Assembly (NCBI RefSeq): GCF_008831285.2 | Contig: NC_045141.1 | Location: forward strand, 6,525,224 to 6,589,223 | DNA: 64,000 nt | Reading direction: 5' to 3' | From: Nymphaea colorata | Taxonomy: Eukaryota; Streptophyta; Magnoliopsida; Nymphaeales; Nymphaeaceae | Shown: positions 53,589 through 64,000 of the stretch, piece by piece | How the letters are laid out: the number at the start of each line of letters is the position of its first letter | How positions within the stretch are numbered: position 1 is the first letter of the stretch | Notes under the pieces: model-generated | What the model saw: the letters and a program-made list of their open reading frames with translations, nothing else | What the model was told of the DNA's origin: nothing | Databases searched by the model: none | Made by a program: the position numbers and the translations under genes

Positions 53589-54809
53589 TTAGGGAAGGAT
53601 GGATGGTGGTCGGTTGGCATCCCACCACTCAGCATATTCCTTCTTCACCACTGGGCCTATGAACCAAGTGTATGATATTTGTGTCTTCCATTCTTGTCGA
53701 GCTACTGCAAACAATGTCGTCCATTGAGGAGAACTAAGGTCAAATTCGGGAATAGCTCCAATTGGTGCATGCAAAGAGACCACCTTCTGCCTTTGAGAGA
53801 ACTGTCTCATACATCTATCAGCACAATAATCAACTATGAAGTAAGGGCCCAAGAGTGTGGTACGCCCATGATGATGGTGAGTGTATCGGGGTAGGCTTTG
53901 CCGACGATCACAATAATCCCAAATGATCTCTTCTTCATTCAATTGCTCGATCAAACGACGGTATTGCTCTAAGGTTGTCAATGATCCATCAGTGTTTCTG
54001 AATAGACTGGCTTGAGGTCCCGCATGCTTGAGGAACCACAATTGTAAAGCATATGTGCATCTTTCTATGAAGTCGATGTCTCCAATGGTAAAGCGGGTGA
54101 GTCCTCGGTAAAGGAAGGCTAAGGCTGTCATTGCTACTGACAAGTGTCGGGTCCCTCTATGCCCCCATACTCGAAAAAGTTGGGCAATACGGACATCTAA
54201 AAGGTTACTTCCATTGATAAAAAGGGTCACTCCTACTGTGCAGAGCATCATACAATGTTTAATTCTCCCTATGGCTTTTCGAGGTAGGGTAGAAGGTTCA
54301 ACATAGGTTCCAAATTCTTCATACAAATTTTTCATGTTGATGCTTTGATTTTCATGGTTTTCTATTAAAGGCCAAGTTTTTCGTCCAGTAAAGTGAGCAA
54401 TGAGTTCATTTGCATTGACCTTGGTTGGGTTCATAAGGAATTGTTTTTCCAATAGATCATTTGGGTCACAAGTTGGGGTAGGGAGGTCTAGTATTTCGGC
54501 AAATTCATCTAGTAATATTGTCATTTCTCCCCATGGAAACCAAAAAGAGGAGGTCCTTGGGTTCCAACGCTCGGCGATTGCATGTACCAAATTTCCATCA
54601 ACTGACTGCATTCCTCCAGCTGCCACTGTCTCTAGCCCACATTCTTCAAAGTAAGAAGGAAACATCCGAGAGAAGGTGGGATGCCAAGTCCGATACCATT
54701 CGGGAGCCAAAGGTTGAGACTCAAGAGAAATGTAGGTGGACCGTTCGGGACCTTCCCCAAAGAGGATGTGATCATAAGGGAATGTGACACCATGTTGGAA
54801 AGAATACAT
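53589..54809 (-). CDS. ORF1 protein of the Ogre-type element, 406 residues
   Basis: A complete frame, ATG at 54809 to stop at 53589, with no interruption, upstream of gag and separated from it by about 145 bp. It has no gag, protease or RT motifs. LAPEWYRTWHPTFSRMFPSY and SFWFPWGEMTILLDEFAEIL recall the plant mobile domain (MAIN-like/PMD). CTVGVTLFINGSNLLDVRIA, GTRHLSVAMTALAFLYRGLT and CTYALQLWFLKHAG fit the helical DUF7745-type domain of Ogre ORF1 proteins. Function is unknown in the family. It is the only long host- or element-type frame here that stays fully open despite stops in the downstream genes. Confidence 0.88.
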   Translation of the reverse strand: MYSFQHGVTFPYDHILFGEGPERSTYISLESQPLAPEWYRTWHPTFSRMFPSYFEECGLETVAAGGMQSVDGNLVHAIAERWNPRTSSFWFPWGEMTILLDEFAEILDLPTPTCDPNDLLEKQFLMNPTKVNANELIAHFTGRKTWPLIENHENQSINMKNLYEEFGTYVEPSTLPRKAIGRIKHCMMLCTVGVTLFINGSNLLDVRIAQLFRVWGHRGTRHLSVAMTALAFLYRGLTRFTIGDIDFIERCTYALQLWFLKHAGPQASLFRNTDGSLTTLEQYRRLIEQLNEEEIIWDYCDRRQSLPRYTHHHHGRTTLLGPYFIVDYCADRCMRQFSQRQKVVSLHAPIGAIPEFDLSSPQWTTLFAVARQEWKTQISYTWFIGPVVKKEYAEWWDANRPPSILP

Positions 54810-55596
54810 CTTGAATGATGACTCTAAAAGATAAAAATTGAATTAGTGGAAAATATTGATTAGGTTCACAAAGACAATATGAGGTAGATGTGTGGAATGA
54901 GGTTGCAAATCATCACATAAGGTTTCACGCACATCAACATCTATCATGAAATAATTTTCTTTTTTTTTTTTTTAGAAAATTGGGTATAGGAACCTAATTG
55001 AGATAATTTTGTGTCACGATAATCCGATATCAAGTTATGCTTATATACCTTAGCCAAATGGCTTAGTACGAGCATAGATTCTTCCTTAGGCAACTAAGGG
55101 TAGAGTTCATCAACTTCTTCTTGATCACTCGTCGATATACCATAAATTACCACTCATGGTACTAACGAGGGGGCGTTCCCGCCCAATGTGTGGTCTAATT
55201 GTAAGGCTTAGTCTTGTGCTACCGCCAAAGACCAAGCCCGGCAACATGATGACCGGGACAAATAGGAATGAGGAATTTTGAAATATGAGAAATCATATAA
55301 ATTGAGTTGTCTCTAATGCAATGCTGCCTAAGTTTGAAGATTAAAATAGAATAGCAAGCATGACTTTCAAACAACTCCTAAATTGAGAAGGGTGGTATGT
55401 GATCATAAATATGTGTGAACATGATTGATCCTTCTCAATTAGTCCTATATGCAAGAAAACATTCACAATCACCAAACAATGCAATGAAATGCCAATGGGG
55501 TCGAGGCAAAAATAAGGGACATGCTTTATCATTGGCAATACATGAGATGTTCAAATTAATGAAAATGCATCAATAATCATAGCCAAACGATGACGA
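54810..55596 (-). other. 5' leader of the giant gypsy element
   Basis: About 790 bp between PBS and ORF1 without coding sequence. It contains a T-rich run (54960-54974, plus strand) and short GAGAATTGA...TCAATT repeats near 55380-55440. It would hold packaging and dimerisation signals, none of which I can identify. Confidence 0.6.
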
Positions 55597-55614
55597 GTCT
55601 CATCACGGTCGCCA
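55597..55614 (-). promoter_or_regulatory. Primer binding site of the giant gypsy element
   Basis: On the minus strand, TGGCGACCGTGATGAGAC begins two bases after the 5' LTR ends in ACA. The TGG start pairs with the CCA tail of a tRNA. TGGCGAC-type sites in Tat/Ogre elements are usually assigned to tRNA-Arg; the assignment here is inferred from that similarity. Confidence 0.7.
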
Positions 55615-55616
55615 TC

Positions 55617-58600
55617 TGTTTGCATCCCAAAATTTTTATTTGTTTTGGAGTGCTCCAGAAAAGTGAGGTTTTTGTTTTGAAAGAGGAAAGAAAGGGACTC
55701 GCCCGTCGGTACGAGGGTCAACCGTTCCCGGCACCTTTACCGGAGGTAATCAACCCAAGGACTATGTTTATCATTGATGCATTTCGCTTTAACTTAAACA
55801 TCTTTTTTATTCTATATGCGGTGTAGAAAATTTTGAAAGTTTGAAGTTTTAAACTTTTGAAAAGGTTCTTGAAGAATTGCTTGAAAATGTGAAATGTTTT
55901 GAGGAAAAAGTGGAACTAGTAAATATCATTTGAAAAACTTGTGAAATCCTTTTGAAATCACTTTAGTGTTTTCTTAAGACTTTAAGTAGGTTTGAGATTT
56001 TGCTCTAATTCGGTTACCACCTAGCTAGAGATCCATCACTTCTTGCTTAAGTTCCTTTAGAGAGGTGCTTGTGATCATAAGTGAAATAAAGTGGGTGAGA
56101 ATGCATGAATGCATTTACCCTATATGATTGAAAAAAATGTAAAACATTCCTACCACAACATTCATCTAATGTCATTCCTACCACAACATACATCTAATAT
56201 TTTGTTGTTATAATTATTGTATATAAGAAGGAAAAGTTTTTGAAAATGGATAGAGATTGTAGACCATCAAGCACGATTCCAATATTGGGTCATTACTTGG
56301 TTTGTGGTCTTATTAAAGTTGGTAAATAGAAAGTTCATGAGATGAGAATGTTAAAAAGAATACAAGAGATAAAACACTCTTATGAAAGGAAAGAGAGAGA
56401 TATAGAGAAAGACATGCATACATGTGTACATACCATCACATATATACATATATGAAAACTTAAGAGAAAAAGATGTATTGATTCGAAGAAAAAGAGAGAT
56501 TTTAGAGGAAAAGAAAAATATCATACGCATATATGGGTATGAGAAATGTTATAAGAGAAGATATTGGTCTTGAAAAGAGGAATAAATATTTGAAAGAGAG
56601 GAGATTGAGCACATGTACATACGTATTCATGCACATATGAAAATTTATAAAATAGAAAGTGAAAGCATAGAGAGAGAAAGATGGGGGTCATCATGTTGGC
56701 ATAAATGAATATAACATGGGTATACATCCATACCTTCACAAGATTAGAAAAATCAAAGAACAACTTAAAATTACCAACTTCAAGTTTGATGTGGGCCGGA
56801 GGGGAGCTTGGACTCATGCAAGAGTTTAAGCTAAGTCCCTAAGGCCATGTTAGAAGGTTCTTTTTGAAAATGTTTTGAAAAATATGATTCATATAAGTAT
56901 ATAATGTTATTATTTAGTTTGTTGTAAGGGATATATTTCTTCCACCATTGGGTATGGAAGAAAACAAGCAACATAACGAGGCACTCGTTAGGGTTCCTAA
57001 TGTGATGATTAAGATGGAAACTAGCGCAAAATGACATGAAAATGCATATTAACATGTACATTTTCGTGAGGGTCTATTCCGGGTTGGACAAGTCCCAACC
57101 TCAAAAATTAATATGAAAATAAAGAGTCCCCAAACCACACTCTCATTCCCGACATGCATTCACATGTAAGTAAAGAACCAAACAACTATGCATGCATAAT
57201 ATATATATAACATTCAAGGAAGGAAAGAAAGAAAATTGATGATGGAAAAAGCAAAGTTCAAGTAGGAGGGAAGATATGATGTAACTATGAATTGATATAC
57301 TACCTCATCTTCTCATGTTCCCGGTGCACTTGAGTATAGCCTCTTGACTCTAAAATAGAGATTGAGAGCTATCTCTTTTGGCCATGGAGAAATGAGGAAG
57401 AGAGAAAAATAAGAGGAAACAAAAGAACAAAAAAATGTATTCATGAAAAGAAAGAACATGATTAAAATGAAATATCATTTCATCTTTCCATGCTCCCGGT
57501 GCACTTTGAGTATAGCCTTTGTCTTTAAAAAGAGATTGAGAGCTACCTTCTTTAGCCGTGGGGAGATGAAGATGAGGAGAAAATGTAGAAAGAGAAACAA
57601 TGTTATATTTAATAAAAGAGAAAGCATGATTCAATCATGAAATGAAAGATCCTCTCATCTTTTCATGCTCCCAATGCACTTGAGCATAGCCTCTTGTCTC
57701 TAAAAAGAGATTGAGGGCTATCTCCTTTGGTCTTGGAAAGAGGAGGAAGAGAAAAAAGAAAATAACAAGAACAAGACTATATTGAAGAATGAAATAACAA
57801 TAACAACAAAATATATCTATTCAGGAAAAGAACAACGACAACAAGAATATATTGAAGAGAAGAAAGAGCAAGAAGATATTAATATAGAGAAAGAACAAGA
57901 ACAACAAGAATACTTGAAAGAGCATGATTTAATCATAAAATAAAATATCATCTCATCTTCTCATGCTCCCGGTGCATTTGAGCATAGCCTCTTGTCTCTA
58001 AAAAGAGGTTGAGTGCTATCTCCTTTGGCCATGGGGAGATGAAGATGAGAAGAGAAAATGAAAACAACAACAAGACTATGTTTAAGAAAAAGAAATAACA
58101 TAATAATAAGAATATTAATGAAAAGAAAGAAGAGAGAAATGAGAGGGATGAAGATTACATACCTCTAATGAGAAATGATCTAAGGAAGATGAACACCTTC
58201 ACTTGAAGATCCTCTTTTGAATGAAGCTCCAAAAGTGCTTGCTCTAAGTTGGAGAAGGAAATGGAAAGAAGAAGAGGGAGAGAGAGAGAGCTCAAGAGAA
58301 ACTCTAAGTCTTAAGTGAGAATACAATAGAGTTTCTCCCAAGGACCAATCTTGCCCAAGAGGGAGGATATGGGGGTATTTATAGAGGATTTTGGAGCCAA
58401 AACCCAAAATTTGAATTTTTTTGACCTAAAAAGACTAAAATCACCCTCCAAAAGAAGATTTTTTGGCCAAAAGGAAGGGCAAATGGGTCTTGTCCACCAA
58501 AAAAAGACTAAAATCACCCTCTAAAAGGATGTTTTTTTGTCAAAAGAAGGGGCAAATTAGTCTTGTTTACCAAAAGACTAAAATCACCCTCTAAAAGGAG

Positions 58601-59134
58601 GTTTTTTGGTCAAAAGGAGGGGCAAATCGGTCTTGTTTATAAAAGACTAAAATCACCCTCTAAAAGGAGGTTTTTTGGTCAAAAGGAAAGGCAAATTGGT
58701 CTTGTTTAAAAAAAGACTAAAATCACCCTATAAAAGGAGGTTTTTTGGTCAAAAGGAGGGGCAAATCGGTCTTGTTTAAAAAAGACTAAAATCACCTTCT
58801 AAAGGGAGGTTTTTTTGTCAAAAGGAGGGGCAAATTGGTCTTGTTTAAAAAAAGAGTAAAATCACCCTATAAAAGGAGGTTTTTTGGTCAAAAGGAAGGG
58901 CACATTAGTCTTAAATGATTGATTTGGATATAAACTTGGGTTTTGGATCTAAAAGTAGTATTTTGGATTTAATTTGGATCTGAAAGTTCTATTTTGGATT
59001 TAATTTGGATCTGAGAGTAGTATTTTGGATTTAATTTGGATCTGAAAGTTGTATTTTGGAAATCTTGTGCCTTAATTTGAATTTCGCACTTAGATAAAAC
59101 ATCATAGTCCTTTAGAAAATTTGGGGTGATTACA
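55617..59134 (-). repeat. 5' LTR of the giant gypsy element (right LTR), 3518 bp
   Basis: Plus-strand limits are TGTTTGCATCCC (55617) and GGTGATTACA (59134), giving TG...CA ends in either orientation. It matches 43130-46497 throughout. It keeps the segment of about 60 bp (55699 to about 55758, starting CTCGCCCGTCGG and including CCGTTCCCGGCACC) missing from the other LTR. Internal repeat families are the same. The following bases GGCAG are the candidate target duplication, whose partner lies in the gap. Confidence 0.93.
58430..58920. repeat. Seven-unit tandem repeat inside the 5' LTR
   Basis: Same roughly 70-bp unit as in the other LTR, with cores at about 58432, 58506, 58576, 58646, 58716, 58787 and 58854. 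Here the fifth unit is intact, so the shortened unit in the left LTR is a deletion after insertion. Confidence 0.92.
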
Positions 59135-62100
59135 GGCAGCCTTGTTGTCAAAATACATTTTCATTATATGTGTGACAGGCATCTGTAAAATTGTAAGCAT
59201 AGACTGAATCCAAGTCATTTCTGTAGCAGTTTTGGTCATAGCCCTATATTTGCATTCAGCACTAGATCTAGCCACCACATTCTGTTTTTTGCGTCTCCAG
59301 AATATAAGATTGTCTCCCACAAAGACACTGAATTCTGCAGTAGACTTTCTATCTTCTATTGATTCAGCATAGTCAACATCACTGAATTCTTCAACTTTAG
59401 AAGTTGAACCATTTTTAAACCACAACCCTTTCCCTAGAGATGACTTTAAATGCCTAAAACCCATCATAGTTGCTTCCCAATGTACTTTCCTCGATTTCTC
59501 CATAAATTGGCTCAAATGTCCCACTACAAAACTTGTATCTAGACGAGTGACAGTTACATACAATAGTTTTCCAGTGAGGGATCTATATGACTATGAGTCT
59601 ACAGCTTCAGATTGATTTCATGCAGATGTAGACGTGGATTAATAGGCAAATTAGCAGTTTTTGCTCCAAGCATCTCGGTCTCTTGTAATAAGTCCAGCAC
59701 ATACTTCCTTTGATATAGAATTATTCCTTTATTACTTGTGCAACCTCAATGCCTAGGAAGTATCTCAACTGACCACGATCTTTTGTCACAAAGTTTATTG
59801 AAGAAACTTCTTTGTAGCAGAAATATCCTTGTCATTATCTCATGTAAGCATAATATCATCCACATATACAACTACAATAACCATACCTGAAGCCCCTTTT
59901 TGATAAAAATTAAATGATCTAATGGATACCTCTGAAGTCCACGTGTCGACGGAACCTCAGACAGTTTATGAAACTAAGCACGAGGACTATGTTTGAGTCC
60001 ATATATAGCCTTTTTAAGGTGGCAAACCTTCTAACACTCTTCCTGACTTGCAAAGTCAGGTGCTTGCTACATATACACTGTCTCAGATAAATTTCTATAA
60101 AGAAATGCATTTTTCACGTCGAGTTGACACATAAGCCACTCGTGCTGCATGGCAACATAGATGATAAGTGTAATGGTCCCAAGTCCGGCCATAGGAAAAA
60201 AGGCTTCAAAGAAGTCAACTCCATATGTTTGAGTAAACCCTTTTGCGACTAAGCATGCCATATATTGCTCAATAGTCTCGTCTGAATGATACTTGATAGT
60301 GAATACCCACTTGGACCCGACAACATCACAATTAGGTAGTAGATCCATCAACTTCCTGTGGTTCTGGACATCAATGCATCCATCTCTTCTTGCATCGCTT
60401 GTTTCCACTTTGGGTCCATAACAGCCCATTGAAATAGAATGAACAGCCATGGCATAAATGAACTGATCGAGTCTAGTACTCACATGGTCAGTGCACACAA
60501 AATGTGAGATAGAATGCAATGTACACTATTGTTTTCCTTTGCGAAGAGTTATGGAAAGGTCATTAGCTCCATCAGAGCCATGAGTGCCATAATCCAGGTT
60601 TTAATAAGAGCTTACCTCCTGATGGGACATTGGTGGAATGGTAGTGGGAGCCTTATGTCGACAGATATAAATTTGTGGAGGATCCTTAAAGCAACTATTG
60701 AAAGGAGAAACAGACTCAAAGTGAGAATGAACCAACTTCAATAGAAAGGAAAGAATAGGAAAAGGAACAGAAGGTGACACCTTTTCAAGAGGATGAGTAG
60801 AGATACAGTAAGGTTGAGACTCAAAGAATGTAACATCTGCACTGATAAATTTCTTATGAGTTAAGAGATTAAAACACTTGTAGCCTTTTTTATGGGAAAG
60901 ATAGCCAATGAAAACACATTTGATGGACTGAGGTACAAGCTTATCCATGTTTGGACCAAGAATATGAACAAAATAGGTACAACCAAATATCTTTGGAGGA
61001 ATTGGAAATAGAGGTCGATTTGGAAACATTTGTTGGATGGAGATTTCATTTTGAATAGCTGAGGATGGTAACTAATTGATCAGGTAACAAGTAGTAAGTA
61101 TGACATCTCTCCAAAAGCCTGCAGGGAGATGAGTGTGCAACATAAGGGTGCGAGCCATGTCTAGAAGTTGGCGATGTTTTCTCTCTACAACCTCATTTTG
61201 TTGAGACGTTTGTGGACATGTAAACTATTTTTGAATAACATAGTTGTTCTCAAATTGTATTAAATTAGAAACTTTGAATGCTAAAGCATTACAGTGCGAA
61301 TGCATTTGACAATAGAAAAAAATTGAGTCTTTATTTCTAGAATAAAATTTTTGAGAATACATATGACATTAGACCTCTTTTTCAACAAAAACACCTAACT
61401 GACTCTAGAATAATCATCAACGATAACTAAATAGTAACGAAACTTAGACCTACTACCAACCTGATTGGGACCCCACACATCAACATGAAGAAGACCAAAA
61501 AGACTCAAATTGGAAGGAAAACTGCTTTGAGTGTGTTTGCCAAGTTGGGAAGCTTTACACTCTAAGTACTCTTACATTGAAAAATTAGGAAGAATATGAT
61601 GCAGTTTCAATGGAAAAGGATGACCCAACCACAGATGCCACTGATACGGATGGGTTTTTGAGACACAAATAGTTGCAGAATCCATAGATGTCGACAATAT
61701 GTAGACTCTCCCTCGCTCATGACCTTCACCAATCATCTTCCTAGTTTGTAAGTCTTGAAATACACAAAAATTAAGGTTAAACATGACTTTACATTGCAAA
61801 CAAGAGGTTAGTTGTTGCATTGACAACAAGTTTGTAGGAAACTCTGGAGTGCATAAAACATGTGATAAACTCAAGGAATGAGAGATTTTAACATCACTGC
61901 CTCCCAAAATGGGAGAGAATCTACCATCGGCTAATTTAACAAACCATGGCTGATCAAACTTGGTCAAGGAAGAGAACAAATATGTCCAGCTACAAAAATG
62001 CCTCGAGGCATCTAAATCAATCATCCAAACTGTACCTCGGTCATGTAAAACTATGGTGAGAGCAGAACCAACTACTCCAGTACAAGTCAAAGACTGATGA

Positions 62101-62720
62101 GGAAGATAAAGTAGCTGTTTGGGATAATATATGTTCATACTTTGCCTTGCTCGGGCTAAAAGAGAAAGACTCATATGCAATTAGATTCTCTCTAATGGTT
62201 GTTGCCCAAGCCATTCCTCTAAGGGTAGATGATAAAGTTCCTCTACCTATGGGAGTTTTAAATCCTGCTCCATGACCTGAACCTCTTCCTCTAGAGACAG
62301 AGGAAGAACTTGATCCACATCCATTGGAAGCCACCAATGCTGATCTGGGTGTGTCACTGACTGGCTGAGATAGAATGATAGCCAGACGACTTAGCCTGTA
62401 GTATGCCTCTGCCAAACTAGGGATATACTCTCATTGAGCATCTGTGCCTTAGCCACTGAATATTTTGAAGAAAGACCTGCTAAAAATTTGGAAACCATAC
62501 TTTGCTCATAATGAGTCTTATAGCATGACTTACATGGGGGCTGAAGGGATTTGAGTTGCTCAAAAGTGGCCTTGGGAGCTTCAAAATATTGGGGTAAACT
62601 CATATCACCCTGTTGCAGTTTGTATAATTCTTCCTCTACCTGGAATACATTACTTGTATTCTTATCAAGTGAATAAGTTTGACATAAAGGTATTGTTTGA
62701 TGGCCCAAAAATTCACTGTA
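59135..62720 (-). mobile_element. Ty1-copia element (gag to partial RNase H), interrupted by the giant gypsy element
   Basis: Minus strand, reading from 62720 down. Gag: SLPQYFEAPKATFEQLKSLQ, KFLAGLSSKYSVAKAQML, then a Ser/Gly-rich tail (SSSSSVSRGRGSGHGAG) in another frame. The protease site is IDLDASRHF instead of IDSGASRHM, so the catalytic Ser-Gly is altered. Pre-integrase has HLWLGHP; integrase has LHVDVWGPNQVG and FGCTYFVHILGPNMDKLVPQ, FIGYLSHKKGYKCF. RT includes VVGSKWVFTIKYHSDETIEQ, CQLDVKNAFLYRNL and an intact VVYVDDIM (about 59852-59880). RNase H includes RSSAECKYRAM and ends at FDNKAA (59135), where the gypsy LTR begins. Many stops and frameshifts separate these parts. It is unrelated at subfamily level to the copia at 22155. 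Confidence 0.92.
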
Positions 62721-63613
62721 ACCCAGGAAAAAAATTCAAATTTTCAAAATATTTCTGATTTATGAAACGCGAAAATTTTTTTGTTACCGTTAAAGTTGAA
62801 AACGGAAATTTCTCATATGTCATAACAGGGTCTCAAATCGCAGTGGTACCCATTATTCGGCTACTGCTTGCGTTCAAGCAGTCGATGCACCAGGGTTTTA
62901 ATTTCTCATATGTCATAACAGGGTCTCAAATCACAGTGGTTTTCCCGTTAGGGAGATTGTCAGGGAGTATTTGGGGCAGTCCAGCTCGGGATTCAGGAGG
63001 AACATTTTCTCCCTTGGTTTCTTTTCTGGTTAGCAGGCTCTTTTATGCTCTGCTTTGGAGGTAGAGTAGAAGTCGAGAATGGGAATACAACTTGTCTTCT
63101 TCCTGCTTATCTTCGTTCTCTAATCTTATTTTTATTCCCATCATCATTTCCATCTCCAATTCCATGCTTCTAAAAAGCCTAGGTTATAAATGACGCGGAT
63201 GTGCGCCCAGCCAAATGCTTCCCAAATCCTCATCTTTGCTTTCCTTTCCAGCTCCTAACGAAATCCTTGTTCTTGTCATTGATGTGTAATCTGGTATTAG
63301 GCACATCCCTGCCAGTACAAGTAGAGGCACTATGTTCGATGGTGAAGGAACGCTTTCTAGTAACTTGTGAATGTGGCTTACTTCGAGCAGTTAGCAGTTC
63401 TTGTTTCAACTTTCAATATCAAACCACATGATGGTTCTCTATCCACAGTTTTAATGAGTGTAGGCACCATCCTGGGTGACTTTGTTTTTCCAAAGCAAAT
63501 GGAGAGCTGATGCTCCTCGCCAGGTTCTTGCCAAGCGGCAAGACAATCTTCTGTCCCCTGAATCCATGTGCTTTGTTATTTTCTTGTTTCATAAGATGTC
63601 ACTGGGTGCCCAA

Positions 63614-63656
<43 letters not shown>

Positions 63657-64000
63657 GTAAGGTGAAACTGTCATAGGTTGTTCTAATGTTCTTAAATATG
63701 AATATGATAAAATAGATTGAAAATCAACCGTTCATAAAAGTCAAGAACTGTTGTTCATTTGGCACATAAGCAGGATTCAGGCTAGTTTCTTATCATTGGT
63801 TTCTCATGTACTTGCTCTTATTCTTTTATAAGTACATCTAATTTATTTTGGTTGCACTTGTACTATTGTCGAACTGGAGATGCTGCTAAAACTTATTGAA
63901 GAACACATAGTATGGGGCTTGATGTTTGAGTTTTATGTTGAGTTTGTAGGTCATTGCAGATTTTGATGCTACTTTAACAAAGTAATGGGTTAATGGATGT
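62721..64000. other. Unassigned right end of the window
   Basis: No copia LTR or PBS (no TGGTATCAGAGC-like site on either strand) follows the gag start. A direct repeat of about 40 bp (ATTTCTCATATGTCATAACA then GGGTCTCAAATC) occurs at about 62808 and 62904. 63100-63660 is less AT-rich, with splice-acceptor-like CTTTCCTTTCCAG at 63239-63251 and small open stretches, but no family is recognised. 63700-64000 is AT-rich. Confidence 0.4.
63619..63652. repeat. (TC)n microsatellite
   Basis: An uninterrupted run of TC repeats, about 34 bases. Confidence 0.95.

Larger units (their letters stand above)
43030..59134 (-). mobile_element. Giant Tat/Ogre-type Ty3-gypsy retrotransposon, about 16 kb
   Basis: Minus-strand element. 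In its own 5'-3' order: 5' LTR (59134-55617), PBS (55614-55597), ORF1 (54809-53589), gag-pro (53441-50661), putative intron, RT-RH-aRH (50467 to about 48350), integrase (to 47053), minisatellite-rich 3' region, polypurine tract (46510-46498) and 3' LTR (46497 into the gap). A second RNase H of archaeal type, an extra ORF upstream of gag and an intron between pro and RT define the Ogre branch of Tat elements. Premature stops at 52572-52574, 52182-52184, 50244-50246 and 48519-48521 plus a frameshift near 48350 make it non-autonomous now. LTRs look near-identical by eye, with scattered substitutions and short indels. On the right it interrupts a copia RNase H. Confidence 0.93.

Noticed and set aside
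63100-63660. Possible exons of a host gene at the right edge
   Set aside because: An acceptor-like CTTTCCAG and small open stretches exist, but no conserved protein could be read in any frame.

Overview
This window is repeat-rich nuclear DNA from a flowering plant. The evidence is spliced terpene synthase exons with the angiosperm RR(x)8W motif, CC-NB-ARC and non-RD LRR receptor kinase relics, and Ty1-copia, Ty3-gypsy, LINE and hAT-type elements. The species cannot be fixed from sequence alone. A TPS-b-like gene beside these receptor families would fit many lineages, including early-diverging angiosperms. I found no intact host protein-coding gene and no RNA gene. The only long, fully open reading frame is ORF1 of a giant retrotransposon.

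Layout. (1) 1-5.9 kb and 18.0-25.9 kb are two copies of one segmental duplication. Each carries a broken monoterpene-synthase-like gene followed by the same copia element, and the two have decayed independently. (2) Between them lie a LINE remnant (5.9-7.8 kb), a CC-NB-ARC pseudogene on the minus strand (9.2-10.3 kb), an 815-bp hAT-type non-autonomous transposon with an 8-bp target duplication (11.86-12.68 kb), an apparently perfect 229-bp tandem duplication (13.1-13.6 kb) and AT-rich filler. A second, shorter resistance-gene relic with related upstream DNA lies at 20.4-20.7 kb. (3) 25.9-27.6 kb is a purine-rich minisatellite plus a diverged LTR related to the giant gypsy element further right. 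(4) 28.3-37.0 kb holds two XA21/EFR-like (LRR-XII type, non-RD) receptor kinase pseudogenes in tandem. The DNA downstream of the first is duplicated again at 41.8-43.0 kb. (5) 39.8-41.6 kb is a gypsy integrase fragment lying against a LINE ORF1 remnant.

(6) The right third is dominated by one minus-strand Ty3-gypsy element of the Tat/Ogre type, about 16 kb long (about 43.03-59.13 kb). It has 3.5-kb LTRs, a PBS, a separate 406-residue ORF1, gag-pro, a putative intron, RT-RNaseH-archaeal-type RNaseH, integrase, a minisatellite-bearing 3' region and a polypurine tract. At its right edge it interrupts the RNase H of a minus-strand copia element (59.1-62.7 kb). A 100-N assembly gap sits at its left edge, where the other half of that copia element should be.

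Nothing here works as a gene system. The window is a record of duplication, nested insertion and decay in a cluster that once held terpene synthase, NLR and receptor kinase genes. The most informative signals are the paired TPS relics with degenerate metal-binding motifs, the complete Ogre-like architecture, and the orphaned copia half at the gap.
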